Assembly: GCA_002387735.1 (NCBI GenBank)
Contig: DGKJ01000051.1
Coordinates: 43,363-98,767 of the forward strand
DNA: 55,405 nt
Reading direction: 5' to 3'
Source: Bacteriovoracaceae bacterium UBA4573
GTDB taxonomy: Bacteria; Bdellovibrionota; UBA1018; UBA923
Positions within the stretch are counted from its first letter, which is position 1. Each line of letters begins with the position of its first letter. Below are positions 16,953 to 25,365 of this stretch, one piece after another. Made by a program: the position numbers and the translations under genes. Below the pieces are notes generated by a model. The model worked only from the letters and a program-made list of their open reading frames with translations. It made no database searches and was not told the DNA's origin.

Positions 16953-18374
16953 TTAGTTCAACGTCTTTGCTTTTTCGATCGCGTCTTCGATGGTGCCAAC
17001 TAGGTAAAAAGCTTGTTCCGGTAGATCGTCATGTTTACCGTCACAAATCTCGTTAAAACCTCGAATCGTATCTTCGATTTTCACGAATTTGCCTTTAATT
17101 CCTGTAAACTGTTCAGCAACGTGAAATGGCTGTGACAAGAACCGTTGAATTTTTCGCGCACGGCTAACAACCAACTTATCTTCTTCAGAAAGCTCGTCCA
17201 TACCAAGAATGGCGATAATGTCCTGCAAGTCCTTATAACGTTGTAGAACTGATTGAACTCGACGAGCGGTTGCATAGTGCACTTCACCAACTACGTTCGG
17301 ATCCAAGATTCTCGACGTCGACGCCAACGGATCCACCGCCGGGTAAATCCCAAGCTCTGCAATTTGTCGCGACAAGTTTGTAGTTGCATCCAAGTGGGCA
17401 AATGTTGTGGCCGGCGCTGGGTCTGTATAGTCATCCGCCGGAACATAAACAGCTTGAATCGAAGTAATCGAACCCTTGTTGGTTGATGTAATTCGCTCCT
17501 GCAATTCACCCATTTCCGTAGCAAGTGTAGGCTGGTAACCCACCGCGCTTGGAATTCGTCCCAAGAGAGCGGACACTTCAGATCCCGCCTGAGTAAATCG
17601 GAACATGTTGTCGACAAACATCAAAACGTCTTGATTTTCTTCGTCGCGAAAGTATTCAGCAATAGAAAGCGCAGTTAATGCAACTCGTGCACGCGCTCCT
17701 GGTGGTTCGTTCATTTGACCGTACACCAATGAGGTTTTGTTAATTACTCCGGATTCTTTCATTTCCATCCAGAGATCGTTTCCTTCGCGCGTACGCTCTC
17801 CGACGCCCGCGAATACCGAGTAACCACCATGGTGGGTTGCAATATTATTAATCAATTCCATGATAAGAACCGTTTTTCCTACGCCTGCACCACCGAACAA
17901 GCCAATTTTTCCACCGCGGGCATATGGCGCGAGAAGGTCCACCACTTTAATCCCGGTAAAAAATGGTTGTACTGTTACGGATTGGTCCCGAAAAGCTGGC
18001 GCAGAACGGTGAATCGGATAATATTTTTTTGCTGTAACTGGGCCAGCCTCGTCAACCGGCTCACCAATTACGTTCAAAATTCTACCCAGAGTCTCACGGC
18101 CCACTGGAACCGAAATTTGAGCGCCGGTGTCAGTAGCGTCCATACCACGCACTAGACCATCGGTGCTGTCCATGGCTACACAGCGAACGGTGTTTTCACC
18201 TAAATGCTGTGCGACTTCTAAAACCAGGTTCCCGGCTTTGTCACTCAACGCCGGATTGCTCACCCGTACTGCGTTGAATATTGCTGGAAGTCGACCGGAT
18301 TCAAAATTAACGTCGACGATCGGACCGATTACTTGTTTTATTTTTCCGACACTATGTTGGGATGTTGCTGACAT
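16953..18374 (-). CDS. atpD: ATP synthase F1 beta subunit
   Basis: Catalytic subunit of F1. It is 473 residues, with the P-loop GGAGVGKT at 161-168, the GERTREGNDLWMEM block, and the signature PAVDPLASTSRILDP. The ribosome site GGGAGA lies about 9 nt before ATG 18374. It follows atpG with a 20-nt gap, in the standard order atpH-A-G-D-C. Confidence 0.98.
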   Translation of the reverse strand: MSATSQHSVGKIKQVIGPIVDVNFESGRLPAIFNAVRVSNPALSDKAGNLVLEVAQHLGENTVRCVAMDSTDGLVRGMDATDTGAQISVPVGRETLGRILNVIGEPVDEAGPVTAKKYYPIHRSAPAFRDQSVTVQPFFTGIKVVDLLAPYARGGKIGLFGGAGVGKTVLIMELINNIATHHGGYSVFAGVGERTREGNDLWMEMKESGVINKTSLVYGQMNEPPGARARVALTALSIAEYFRDEENQDVLMFVDNMFRFTQAGSEVSALLGRIPSAVGYQPTLATEMGELQERITSTNKGSITSIQAVYVPADDYTDPAPATTFAHLDATTNLSRQIAELGIYPAVDPLASTSRILDPNVVGEVHYATARRVQSVLQRYKDLQDIIAILGMDELSEEDKLVVSRARKIQRFLSQPFHVAEQFTGIKGKFVKIEDTIRGFNEICDGKHDDLPEQAFYLVGTIEDAIEKAKTLN

Positions 18375-18394
18375 ACTTTCTGGTCTCCCTTTTC

Positions 18395-19267
18395 CTAAGC
18401 TTTTTGGGCTTCTGCGCCCGAGGTAATTTCAAGCAACTCTTTCGTAATGGCTGCTTGTCTGGTTTTGTTATAGAGAAGTGTGATTTTTTTGATCATTTCG
18501 CCGGCATTCTTAGATGCGTTTTCCATAGCCGACATTCGAGCGGCGTGCTCACTGGCCAAAGCGTCATAAACAATTCGGCAAATCTGAGTGGCGAAATGTT
18601 TCGGCAAAATTCCGTCTAGAATATCTCGCACAGTTGGTTCGTAGAGAGTCATTTCCGACTCGGTGGTTGAGCTTTCGCCAAGAGTACCTACTGGCAAAAA
18701 GCTCTCATCCATAACCGACTGACTAATGGCTGACTTGAATTCGCTGTAAATAAAGCGAATATGGTCGTACTGCCCGCTCAAGTATAACGCGATCAATTCT
18801 TCTGCCAATTGTGTGGCTTTTGGCATGCGAAAGCCGGCGTAAAAATCTTGGTAATACTTACCCGGTTTTCGGTTTTTGAAATATTCATATCCCTTTTTTC
18901 CGATGAATGCGAAATCGCACTTCTCGTATTTAGGGGCTTCATTTTTGATAAATCGTGCCGCCGTTTTTATGACGTTGGCGTTTAAGGCGCCGCAAAGTCC
19001 GCGATCAGATGTCACCACAAAAACTAGGCAGCTTTTTATCTCGCTTTTAGCCTCTAAGAGCGGATGTGACTCCTCGCCCGAAGCCTTTACAGCCTGCGCT
19101 AAAGAGCCAACGACTTTTGACATTTCTCGCGAATAAGGACGCAGAGAAACAATATTCTCCTGCGCTCGACGCAACTTCGCAGCCGAAACCATTTTCATGG
19201 CTTTCGTAATCTGTTGCGTATTTTTTACGCTCGAAATTCGTTTTCGTAGGTCTTTGGCGCTAGCCAT
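18395..19267 (-). CDS. atpG: ATP synthase F1 gamma subunit
   Basis: Rotating central-stalk subunit, 290 residues. Both coiled-coil ends are clear: the N-terminal DLRKRISSVKNTQQITKAMK with MVSAAKLRRAQ, and the C-terminal RMSAMENASKNAGEMI with LYNKTRQAAITKELLEI. The middle carries TSDRGLCGALNANVIK. It starts 3 nt after the atpA stop, with GGTGAG overlapping the end of atpA. Confidence 0.97.
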   Translation of the reverse strand: MASAKDLRKRISSVKNTQQITKAMKMVSAAKLRRAQENIVSLRPYSREMSKVVGSLAQAVKASGEESHPLLEAKSEIKSCLVFVVTSDRGLCGALNANVIKTAARFIKNEAPKYEKCDFAFIGKKGYEYFKNRKPGKYYQDFYAGFRMPKATQLAEELIALYLSGQYDHIRFIYSEFKSAISQSVMDESFLPVGTLGESSTTESEMTLYEPTVRDILDGILPKHFATQICRIVYDALASEHAARMSAMENASKNAGEMIKKITLLYNKTRQAAITKELLEITSGAEAQKA

Positions 19268-19270
19268 TTT

Positions 19271-20788
19271 TTACTCACCCGTTCCAAAAACAGTCTCAAA
19301 TTCCTTAAGCGCTTTGATGAGCTTTGTTTTGGTAGCATCATCAAGTTTGCCGGTGGTCACGATATCCTTACAAACATCTGGATGTTTCGCGTCCAGGAAT
19401 CGGTAAAGTTCCTCTTCGTAACGTCCCAATTTATTGAGCGGCAGATGGTCGAGATAGCCGTTAGTTCCTGCGAAAATCATAATAATTTGTCGCTCAACTG
19501 CCATTGGTGCGTATACGCCTTGCTTGAGCACTTCAACAAGCCGCGCGCCTCTGTTCAGCTGCTTTTGGGTAGCTGCATCGAGGTCACTGCCGAATTGAGC
19601 AAATGCAGCTTTTTCTCGATATTGAGCAAGGTCAAGACGTAATGTACCGGCAACTTGTTTCATGGCTTTAATTTGGGCTGCTCCACCAACGCGAGATACT
19701 GAAAGTCCCACATTCACTGCGGGGCGTATTCCGCTATAGAACAAATCTGACTCCAAATAAATTTGTCCGTCAGTAATCGAAATTACGTTGGTTGGGATAT
19801 AGGCCGAAACGTCGCCAGCTTGAGTTTCAATGATCGGAAGCGCAGTCAAAGAACCGCCGCCCAATTTGTCGCTCAGTTTCGCAGCACGCTCTAGCAAACG
19901 AGAGTGCAAATAAAACACGTCGCCCGGATACGCTTCGCGTCCGGGAGGACGTCGTAGTAACAGCGATAATTGACGATAAGCTTGCGCTTGCTTGGTCAAA
20001 TCATCATAGACGATCAAGGCGTGGCGGCCTGAATCTCGAAAATATTCCGCCATAGTTACGCCAGCGTAAGCAGCAACGAATTGCAACGGAGCCTGATCAG
20101 ATGCCGTCGCACAAATAATAGTGGTGTACTCTAGAGCGCCATGTTGTCGAAGTTTGTCGACCACTTGAGCCACGGTGGACTGCTTTTGACCGATCGCTAC
20201 ATAAAAGCAATAAACGCCCTTACCTTTTTGATTAATAATAGTGTCGATTGCAATTGCGGTCTTACCGGTTTGCCGATCGCCAATGATCAGCTCGCGTTGG
20301 CCGCGACCAATGGGAATCATTGCATCGATAGCTTTAATGCCTGTTTGAAGTGGTTCATGTACCGATTGGCGTCCAACGATACCTGGCGCTTTAATTTCAA
20401 TTTTTCGGAAATTTTTTGCGCGCAACTCGCCTTTTCCGTCGATCGGCAAACCTAGCGCATTCACCACGCGACCCAAAAGCTCTTCACCGACTGGAACTTG
20501 CACGATCTTGTTTGTGCGCTTAACGGAACTGCCTTCTTTAACGATTGTATCGTCACCCAGAATAGCTACGCCAACTGTTTCTTCTTCGAGATTGAGAACC
20601 ATTCCGGACACATTGTTTCCGAAATCGACAAGCTCGCCCGCCATTGCGTTTTCTAGACCGTAAATTTTGGCTACGCCGTCCCCAACCGAAATTACTGTTC
20701 CGGTCTCGGCAACTTCGACTTTCTTTTCGTAGTCTGCCAATTGCTTGCGAATAAGTTGCGTTATTTCTTCCGCGCGAATTTTAATCAT
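19271..20788 (-). CDS. atpA: ATP synthase F1 alpha subunit
   Basis: Non-catalytic nucleotide-binding subunit of F1, 505 residues. It has the P-loop GDRQTGKT at 170-177 and the family signature PAVNVGLSVSRVGGAAQ. The start shares an ATGA overlap with the atpH stop, so translation is coupled. Confidence 0.98.
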   Translation of the reverse strand: MIKIRAEEITQLIRKQLADYEKKVEVAETGTVISVGDGVAKIYGLENAMAGELVDFGNNVSGMVLNLEEETVGVAILGDDTIVKEGSSVKRTNKIVQVPVGEELLGRVVNALGLPIDGKGELRAKNFRKIEIKAPGIVGRQSVHEPLQTGIKAIDAMIPIGRGQRELIIGDRQTGKTAIAIDTIINQKGKGVYCFYVAIGQKQSTVAQVVDKLRQHGALEYTTIICATASDQAPLQFVAAYAGVTMAEYFRDSGRHALIVYDDLTKQAQAYRQLSLLLRRPPGREAYPGDVFYLHSRLLERAAKLSDKLGGGSLTALPIIETQAGDVSAYIPTNVISITDGQIYLESDLFYSGIRPAVNVGLSVSRVGGAAQIKAMKQVAGTLRLDLAQYREKAAFAQFGSDLDAATQKQLNRGARLVEVLKQGVYAPMAVERQIIMIFAGTNGYLDHLPLNKLGRYEEELYRFLDAKHPDVCKDIVTTGKLDDATKTKLIKALKEFETVFGTGE

Positions 20789-21354
20789 ACTGACTGCCTT
20801 TCGAGATTTTCAGTAAGACGAGTCAACGTCGTCTTCAAACTTCCGTCAAATGTGCGGCCCTGAACACTGACGATCAGTCCGCCTAGAATTTCTTTCTCCA
20901 CGAATTGTTCCAAAAGAACTTTTTTTCCAAGTTTTTTTGAAAATGCTTTTTCTAAATCTTGTCTCTCAGCGTCCGAAAGGGTTTCCGCCGTGGTAACATT
21001 TCCACGAATTAAACCCTGTTCCGCGTCCCAAAGTTTTCGATACGCCTTTTCAACAGCCACCAAAAGCAGTAACCGATTGCGGGCTACAAGTAGTCCGACC
21101 AAGCGCCGCACAAGCGGGTTCAGTTGAACCTTTTCTTGCATAAGATCCAACACAGTTTCGCGTTCCTTCATTGAAAACGCCTGACCCGTGAGGATAGTGC
21201 GCAGCTGGTCACTTTCAAATAAAAACGCGCTAAAATCTAAAAGCTCTTGGGCGATTTTTTCCTGAATTCCCTGCTCTTGAGCGAGCGAAAACAAAGCTTT
21301 CGCGTAAAGCTTGGCTGCGGGCTCAACAGATACGGAGGCTTGCTTTGCCGACAT
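20785..21354 (-). CDS. atpH: ATP synthase F1 delta subunit
   Basis: Peripheral-stalk subunit joining the b/b' stator to the top of F1. It is 189 residues. An N-terminal helical domain (AAKLYAKALFSLAQEQG) is followed by a C-terminal domain with KKVLLEQFVEKEILGGLIVSVQGRTFDGSLKTTL, here split across residues about 144-177. It overlaps atpF by 1 nt and atpA by 4 nt. Confidence 0.95.
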   Translation of the reverse strand: MSAKQASVSVEPAAKLYAKALFSLAQEQGIQEKIAQELLDFSAFLFESDQLRTILTGQAFSMKERETVLDLMQEKVQLNPLVRRLVGLLVARNRLLLLVAVEKAYRKLWDAEQGLIRGNVTTAETLSDAERQDLEKAFSKKLGKKVLLEQFVEKEILGGLIVSVQGRTFDGSLKTTLTRLTENLERQSV

Positions 21355-21815
21355 TAAACCTTCCCTACGTATTCATTCACGATTCGTTTTTGATCATCAC
21401 TCGAAACACGTTCGCGAATCATTTTTTCAGCTTGGTCTACTATTCTTGCAATAGTTTCTCTTCGAATTTGATCTTTAAACTCTTGTACATTTGCTTGTGC
21501 CGTAAGCTCTGCATCTTTGATAATTTTCTCGGCACTTAAATGTGCGGTGGCAATAATTTTTTCTTTTAGCGCGTTGGCGTCGGACTCGGCTCGCGCAAGA
21601 ACTTCTTTGGCTTCGCTTTCAAATACGGCGAGCTTTTGTGTAAATTCCGCCATTTTTTTTTCGGCTTGTTTCTTTAGCTCTTGTGCTTCGCGAACCTGCG
21701 TGTCGATAGAGTTTCGACGTTGCGCAATCATTGCACGCACTGGTTTATTTAAAAAATAAAATAGCCCCGCAACCAAAATTGAGAAATTAATAGTGGGTGA
21801 TATCAAATCATGCAT
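21354..21815 (-). CDS. atpF: ATP synthase F0 b subunit
   Basis: Stator subunit of 153 residues. A short N-terminal membrane segment (about 5-25, INFSILVAGLFYFLNKPV) is followed by a long charged coiled coil (about 30-150) with many Lys, Glu, Ala and Gln. The segment NKPVRAMIAQRRNSID is typical of the b family. It is the second of two b-type genes; atpF' is 8 nt upstream and atpH overlaps downstream. Confidence 0.92.
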   Translation of the reverse strand: MHDLISPTINFSILVAGLFYFLNKPVRAMIAQRRNSIDTQVREAQELKKQAEKKMAEFTQKLAVFESEAKEVLARAESDANALKEKIIATAHLSAEKIIKDAELTAQANVQEFKDQIRRETIARIVDQAEKMIRERVSSDDQKRIVNEYVGKV

Positions 21816-21823
21816 AATTAAGT

Positions 21824-22291
21824 TTAATGTCTATTCGACGTAACCGGGCGCCCCAACACTTTGGTTGCTACTTCAACCGCTAAAACTGAAATTTCTGGCG
21901 CCACAGCGTCGACTAGATTTTTTCTTTCCGTGTCTAATTGTGCTTGTACATTTTGAAGCGAAACTTTTGCTTTGTTCCCGGCCTGCGAAAGAATCGACGA
22001 TTCTTCTTTTCGTGCACCTTCTTCGGCGGATCTCAAAACCGATCGAGCCTGGTCGGTTACGAGACGAAGGCGTTCGCGATATTGATTAAATTTTTCTTCG
22101 GCTTGAGACGCGAGTCCTTGGGCTTGTTTTTTTACACCCTCGATCGAGTCCTTTCGACGTTCTAATAGTCTTTGGTATGGTTTCAGATAAACAGCTGAAA
22201 GCAAAAAATACAGCACCGTCACAGCGCCAAAAACTGTGTAAAATGACTGATCAATCCCAAGCTGCGCGGCTATTTGTTGAAGTTGCTCCAT
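21824..22291 (-). CDS. atpF': ATP synthase F0 b' subunit
   Basis: Second b-type stator subunit, 155 residues: an N-terminal membrane helix at about 17-36 (FYTVFGAVTVLYFLLSAVYL) followed by KPYQRLLERRKDSIEG and a long coiled coil. Having both b and b' genes is typical of photosynthetic bacteria and several proteobacterial and related lineages, where they form a heterodimeric stator. It follows the bactofilin gene by 53 nt. The a and c genes are about 29 kb away on the other side of oriC. Confidence 0.9.
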   Translation of the reverse strand: MEQLQQIAAQLGIDQSFYTVFGAVTVLYFLLSAVYLKPYQRLLERRKDSIEGVKKQAQGLASQAEEKFNQYRERLRLVTDQARSVLRSAEEGARKEESSILSQAGNKAKVSLQNVQAQLDTERKNLVDAVAPEISVLAVEVATKVLGRPVTSNRH

Positions 22292-22344
22292 ATAATTTTC
22301 TTGCGTGTTCTGGAGCTAGCATGCGTCAAAAAGTCTAGTCAAGG

Positions 22345-22743
22345 CTATTCGGTCGCAAGAAAGGATTTTATCGGGGCGGGTTTCGAGGAAACCATTTTCG
22401 AGCTGCCTTCAAAAATTACGCCTTCGTCCACCATAAGGCTGGGGGTAACAATGTTGCCCCGAAAAACGGCTGGTTTATGGATTTCGACGCGGTGTTTCGC
22501 AACCAAGTTTCCGATTACTTCGCCGTTAATTATAATAGTGCCGGCTTGAATTTCTGCGTGAACCTTTGCGCCTTCGCCGATTACCAGCACGTCATTGGTG
22601 AAAATTTCACCGCGAAAGGTCCCGCCAATTCGTAGCATCCCCTCAAAACAGAGTTTGCCCTCAAATTCGCAACCTTTTTCGATCACACCGGTGACTTCGT
22701 ATTTCTCCGCCGAAACTGACAGGTCGTTTTTACTTTGAGCCAT
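22345..22743 (-). CDS. Bactofilin-family cytoskeletal protein
   Basis: Small polymer-forming protein (132 residues) with a right-handed beta-helix core over about 25-115: IGGTFRGEIFTNDVLVIG, then AEIQAGTIIINGEVIGNL and PAVFRGNIVTPSLMVDEG. Short polar tails flank it. Bactofilins self-assemble without nucleotide and organise cell-wall enzymes, stalks or ParABS components; in Myxococcus bactofilin scaffolds position ParABS complexes. Its place immediately after parB (5 nt) suggests a similar link here, but that is inference from context. Confidence 0.9.
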   Translation of the reverse strand: MAQSKNDLSVSAEKYEVTGVIEKGCEFEGKLCFEGMLRIGGTFRGEIFTNDVLVIGEGAKVHAEIQAGTIIINGEVIGNLVAKHRVEIHKPAVFRGNIVTPSLMVDEGVIFEGSSKMVSSKPAPIKSFLATE

Positions 22744-22748
22744 CTTGA

Positions 22749-23702
22749 TTATTTTAACATGATTTCTAAAACGCGATTCAAGTCGTCGGCCGAAAAGTAC
22801 TCGATGACGATTTTTCCTCTTTCGGCGTCCCCCTTGAGACGTACTTTAGTGGCATATTTTGCCGTTAAGTCACGGCCCAAGTTTTTCATTCGGAGCTTGA
22901 TCGGATCTTTTTCCAAACCACTCTCTTCGGATTCGGCAGATGCTGGTGCGCTCAAATTCTTGAGCATTTGAATTCGGGCTTCAAGTTCCCTAACCGACCA
23001 CTTCTTTTCAAGACACTCTGCGGCTAGTTTCTCAATTGATTCGGGACTATCTAGGCCAGCGAGCGCTTTACCGTGACCAAAACTAAGCTCCTGACTTTTT
23101 AAACTATTCTGAGTCGAAACCGGCAATTTTAATAGCCTAAGATAATTGGCAATTGAACTGCGTTCCTTGCCCATTTTAGTCGACAATTCATCTTGTGTTA
23201 ATTCAAAGTCCTGAATCAATTGATAGTAAGCCAATGCTGTATCAAAACAGTTCAGTTCCTCTCGTTGTATATTCTCGATAAGAGCTAATTCCAGCGCCTC
23301 TCTATCGGTTGTTCTTCGAATTACTATTGGAACGTATTTCAGTCCCGCAATTTTCGCGGCGCGCCATCTTCGCTCGCCGGCTATTAACTGGTAACCCCGT
23401 TGCGCTTTTCTCACAATGAGGGGTTGGATCAGGCCGTTTTCCTTGATCGATTGTGAAAGTTCTTCGATTGTTATGTCGTCGAAAATTTTTCGTGGTTGAA
23501 ATTCGTTGGGCACAATTTCATCGATTGCCGCCATACTAATTCCGGGATGTCTGTCTCGATTGGAATCGGGCTCCGTTGCACCACCTCCAAGAGATGATTC
23601 TGTCGGAGGAGTTGGCGGCGGCGTAACTGCAGCTGTCGGCAGGAGAGAGGCTAAACCCTTGCCTAATGCGGGACGCGTGGGTGCTGATCTAAATTTTTCC
23701 AT
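22749..23702 (-). CDS. parB: Chromosome partitioning protein ParB
   Basis: CTP-dependent clamp that loads at parS and spreads to form the partition complex. It is 317 residues. A ParA-interacting N-terminal segment (RPALGKGLASLLPT) is followed by a Pro/Thr-rich linker, the CTPase domain with the GERRWRAAK motif, the helix-turn-helix region (LTQDELSTKMGKERSSIANYLRLLKLP, split over about 155-181), and a C-terminal dimer domain. GGAG lies 7 nt before the ATG. Its predicted targets are the three parS sites at 24667, 25388 and 27259. Confidence 0.96.
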   Translation of the reverse strand: MEKFRSAPTRPALGKGLASLLPTAAVTPPPTPPTESSLGGGATEPDSNRDRHPGISMAAIDEIVPNEFQPRKIFDDITIEELSQSIKENGLIQPLIVRKAQRGYQLIAGERRWRAAKIAGLKYVPIVIRRTTDREALELALIENIQREELNCFDTALAYYQLIQDFELTQDELSTKMGKERSSIANYLRLLKLPVSTQNSLKSQELSFGHGKALAGLDSPESIEKLAAECLEKKWSVRELEARIQMLKNLSAPASAESEESGLEKDPIKLRMKNLGRDLTAKYATKVRLKGDAERGKIVIEYFSADDLNRVLEIMLK

Positions 23703-23717
23703 TTTAATACTCCATTA

Positions 23718-24536
23718 TTAATTGGTGTTCACTTCCGGGCTACCAGAAGTTGTGGTTCGCTGTTGGGAAGACATTGTTCGAGCAATAAGTTCTTTCGCTA
23801 AGCTCAAATAAGCGACACTCCCCTTTGAGTCGATATCGTATAGAAGAATTGGCTTTCCGAAACTCGAGCACTCACTCAAACGAACGTTTCGAGGAATGAT
23901 GGTCTCAAAAACTTTTGAACCGAAGTGGGTACGAACCTCTCGGACCACCTCATTGGCGAGATTATTTCGACCGTCATACATTGTAAGTACGATGCCTTCG
24001 TCTTGGAGCGCCGGATTCAAATTCTGACGAATCAAACCAACCGTATTGAGTAACTGAGAAAGTCCCTCGAGCGCGAAGTACTCGCATTGCAATGGCACTA
24101 AGAAACTATCCGATGCGGTTAGTGCGTTGACGGTTAAAAGTCCCAAAGAAGGCGGACAATCTATGAAGATATAGTCGTATTGATTGCGAATCTCCGCTAA
24201 TGCGGCCTTCAGTTTATTTTCGCGCGCAAAAGACGAAACGAGTTCAATCTCGGCTCCTGTTAGATCGTTGTTGCTAGGAGCAACAAACAGGCTGTCGATT
24301 TCCGTCGGCTGGATAATTTGCGACATCGGAACTAGACCGATGATTGCATGGTAAAGATTTTTTTCCGCGAAGGCCTCTTTACTTACACCTAGAGCAGACG
24401 ACGCGTTTCCTTGGGGATCAAGATCAAGAATAAGTGTTTTTCGTTCGGCCACCGCCAGTGCGGCCGCCAAATTCACCGTCGTCGTGGTTTTTCCTACTCC
24501 ACCTTTTTGATTTGTAACCGCTATTACGCGTCCCAT
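23718..24536 (-). CDS. parA: Chromosome partitioning ATPase ParA (Soj)
   Basis: Deviant Walker ATPase that forms a DNA-bound gradient moving ParB-parS complexes. It is 272 residues. The deviant Walker A KGGVGKTTTT (11-20) includes the signature lysine; Walker B is FIDCPP. AGAGGA lies 5 nt before the ATG. The C-terminus ends in a short Ser/Thr-rich tail. parB follows after 15 nt. Confidence 0.97.
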   Translation of the reverse strand: MGRVIAVTNQKGGVGKTTTTVNLAAALAVAERKTLILDLDPQGNASSALGVSKEAFAEKNLYHAIIGLVPMSQIIQPTEIDSLFVAPSNNDLTGAEIELVSSFARENKLKAALAEIRNQYDYIFIDCPPSLGLLTVNALTASDSFLVPLQCEYFALEGLSQLLNTVGLIRQNLNPALQDEGIVLTMYDGRNNLANEVVREVRTHFGSKVFETIIPRNVRLSECSSFGKPILLYDIDSKGSVAYLSLAKELIARTMSSQQRTTTSGSPEVNTN

Positions 24537-24666
24537 AAGTTCCTCTAATCCGCTCCAGTCAACGCTCTATGAATATTCAGTGCTGTTTTTTCCGATCAAC
24601 CAATGACTAAGCAGCGACCTTACACAGTTTAGGCTAATAGAGCCTCGAACTTTCGCAACAAAAAAA

Positions 24667-24682
24667 TGTTCCCCGTGGAACA
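24667..24682. promoter_or_regulatory. parS site 1 (one internal mismatch)
   Basis: TGTTCCCCGTGGAACA: palindromic except for C in place of A at position 7, and one base from the form TGTTCCACGTGGAACA. It lies just after the rsmG stop codon and upstream of parA, in the 151-bp rsmG-parA gap. Predicted ParB loading site; ParB here may also influence parAB transcription. Confidence 0.85.
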
Positions 24683-24687
24683 ACTTC

Positions 24688-25365
24688 TTAAACTATTACC
24701 AAAGTTCTACTGCCGGCCCCATGGGGAAGCTCGTATTCGACTTCCTGTGCGTCGGAGAATCGTTCCTTCCAGATTTGTTTCACGCCCTTTTCATTCATGA
24801 TTCCCAGTTTTTCATCGCCCCAACCCGGCCCCTTCATTAATACAATGGTTTTAATGTCGGCTCGCGGAAAGGCTGATGTCAAAAGCAACGCCAATTTCGG
24901 CCCCGGAAGCACACCGCGAAACCAAAATTCTGCATCCTCCGGCAGCTTGGTCATCGCCTCGAGCGTCTCACACTTTGCGCGCACCCGCGATTCGAGCCCA
25001 AGTTTAGAGATCATATGTTCAAGCGCCCGATATTTTTTCTGCCTGCGCTCCACTAGAAGCACTTTCACTTCAGGAACTATGACCGCAATCGGAATTCCGG
25101 GCAGCCCACCGCCGCTTCCGACGTCTACCACCTCTCGAGAAGGCCTCCCCAGGGCCTGAATAGCCAACCAGGTGTCTGCAATGTGCTTAACAGCGAACTC
25201 TTTTGGGGTTTTTGCACCGGTCAGATTATTTGTTTCATTTATGGCGAGCACCAATTGCATATATTTTGCTAATTTGTCGACTGGGGGAACGCTCGCGTAG
25301 GCCAATGCTTGCTTACATTCGTCTAAACTGGGCCCCGCGCCCTCTAGAATAACCAACTCACTCAT
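24688..25365 (-). CDS. rsmG: 16S rRNA (guanine-N7)-methyltransferase RsmG (GidB)
   Basis: Methylates G527 (E. coli numbering) of 16S rRNA. It is 225 residues, with the SAM site VVDVGSGGGLPGIPIAVI and the upstream NNLTGAKTPKEFAVKHIADTW. I chose ATG 25365, which shares an ATGA overlap with the mnmG stop. A GTG at 25395 would extend the protein by 10 residues and lies inside parS site 2, but the 4-nt overlap is the normal arrangement. Confidence 0.94.
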   Translation of the reverse strand: MSELVILEGAGPSLDECKQALAYASVPPVDKLAKYMQLVLAINETNNLTGAKTPKEFAVKHIADTWLAIQALGRPSREVVDVGSGGGLPGIPIAVIVPEVKVLLVERRQKKYRALEHMISKLGLESRVRAKCETLEAMTKLPEDAEFWFRGVLPGPKLALLLTSAFPRADIKTIVLMKGPGWGDEKLGIMNEKGVKQIWKERFSDAQEVEYELPHGAGSRTLVIV

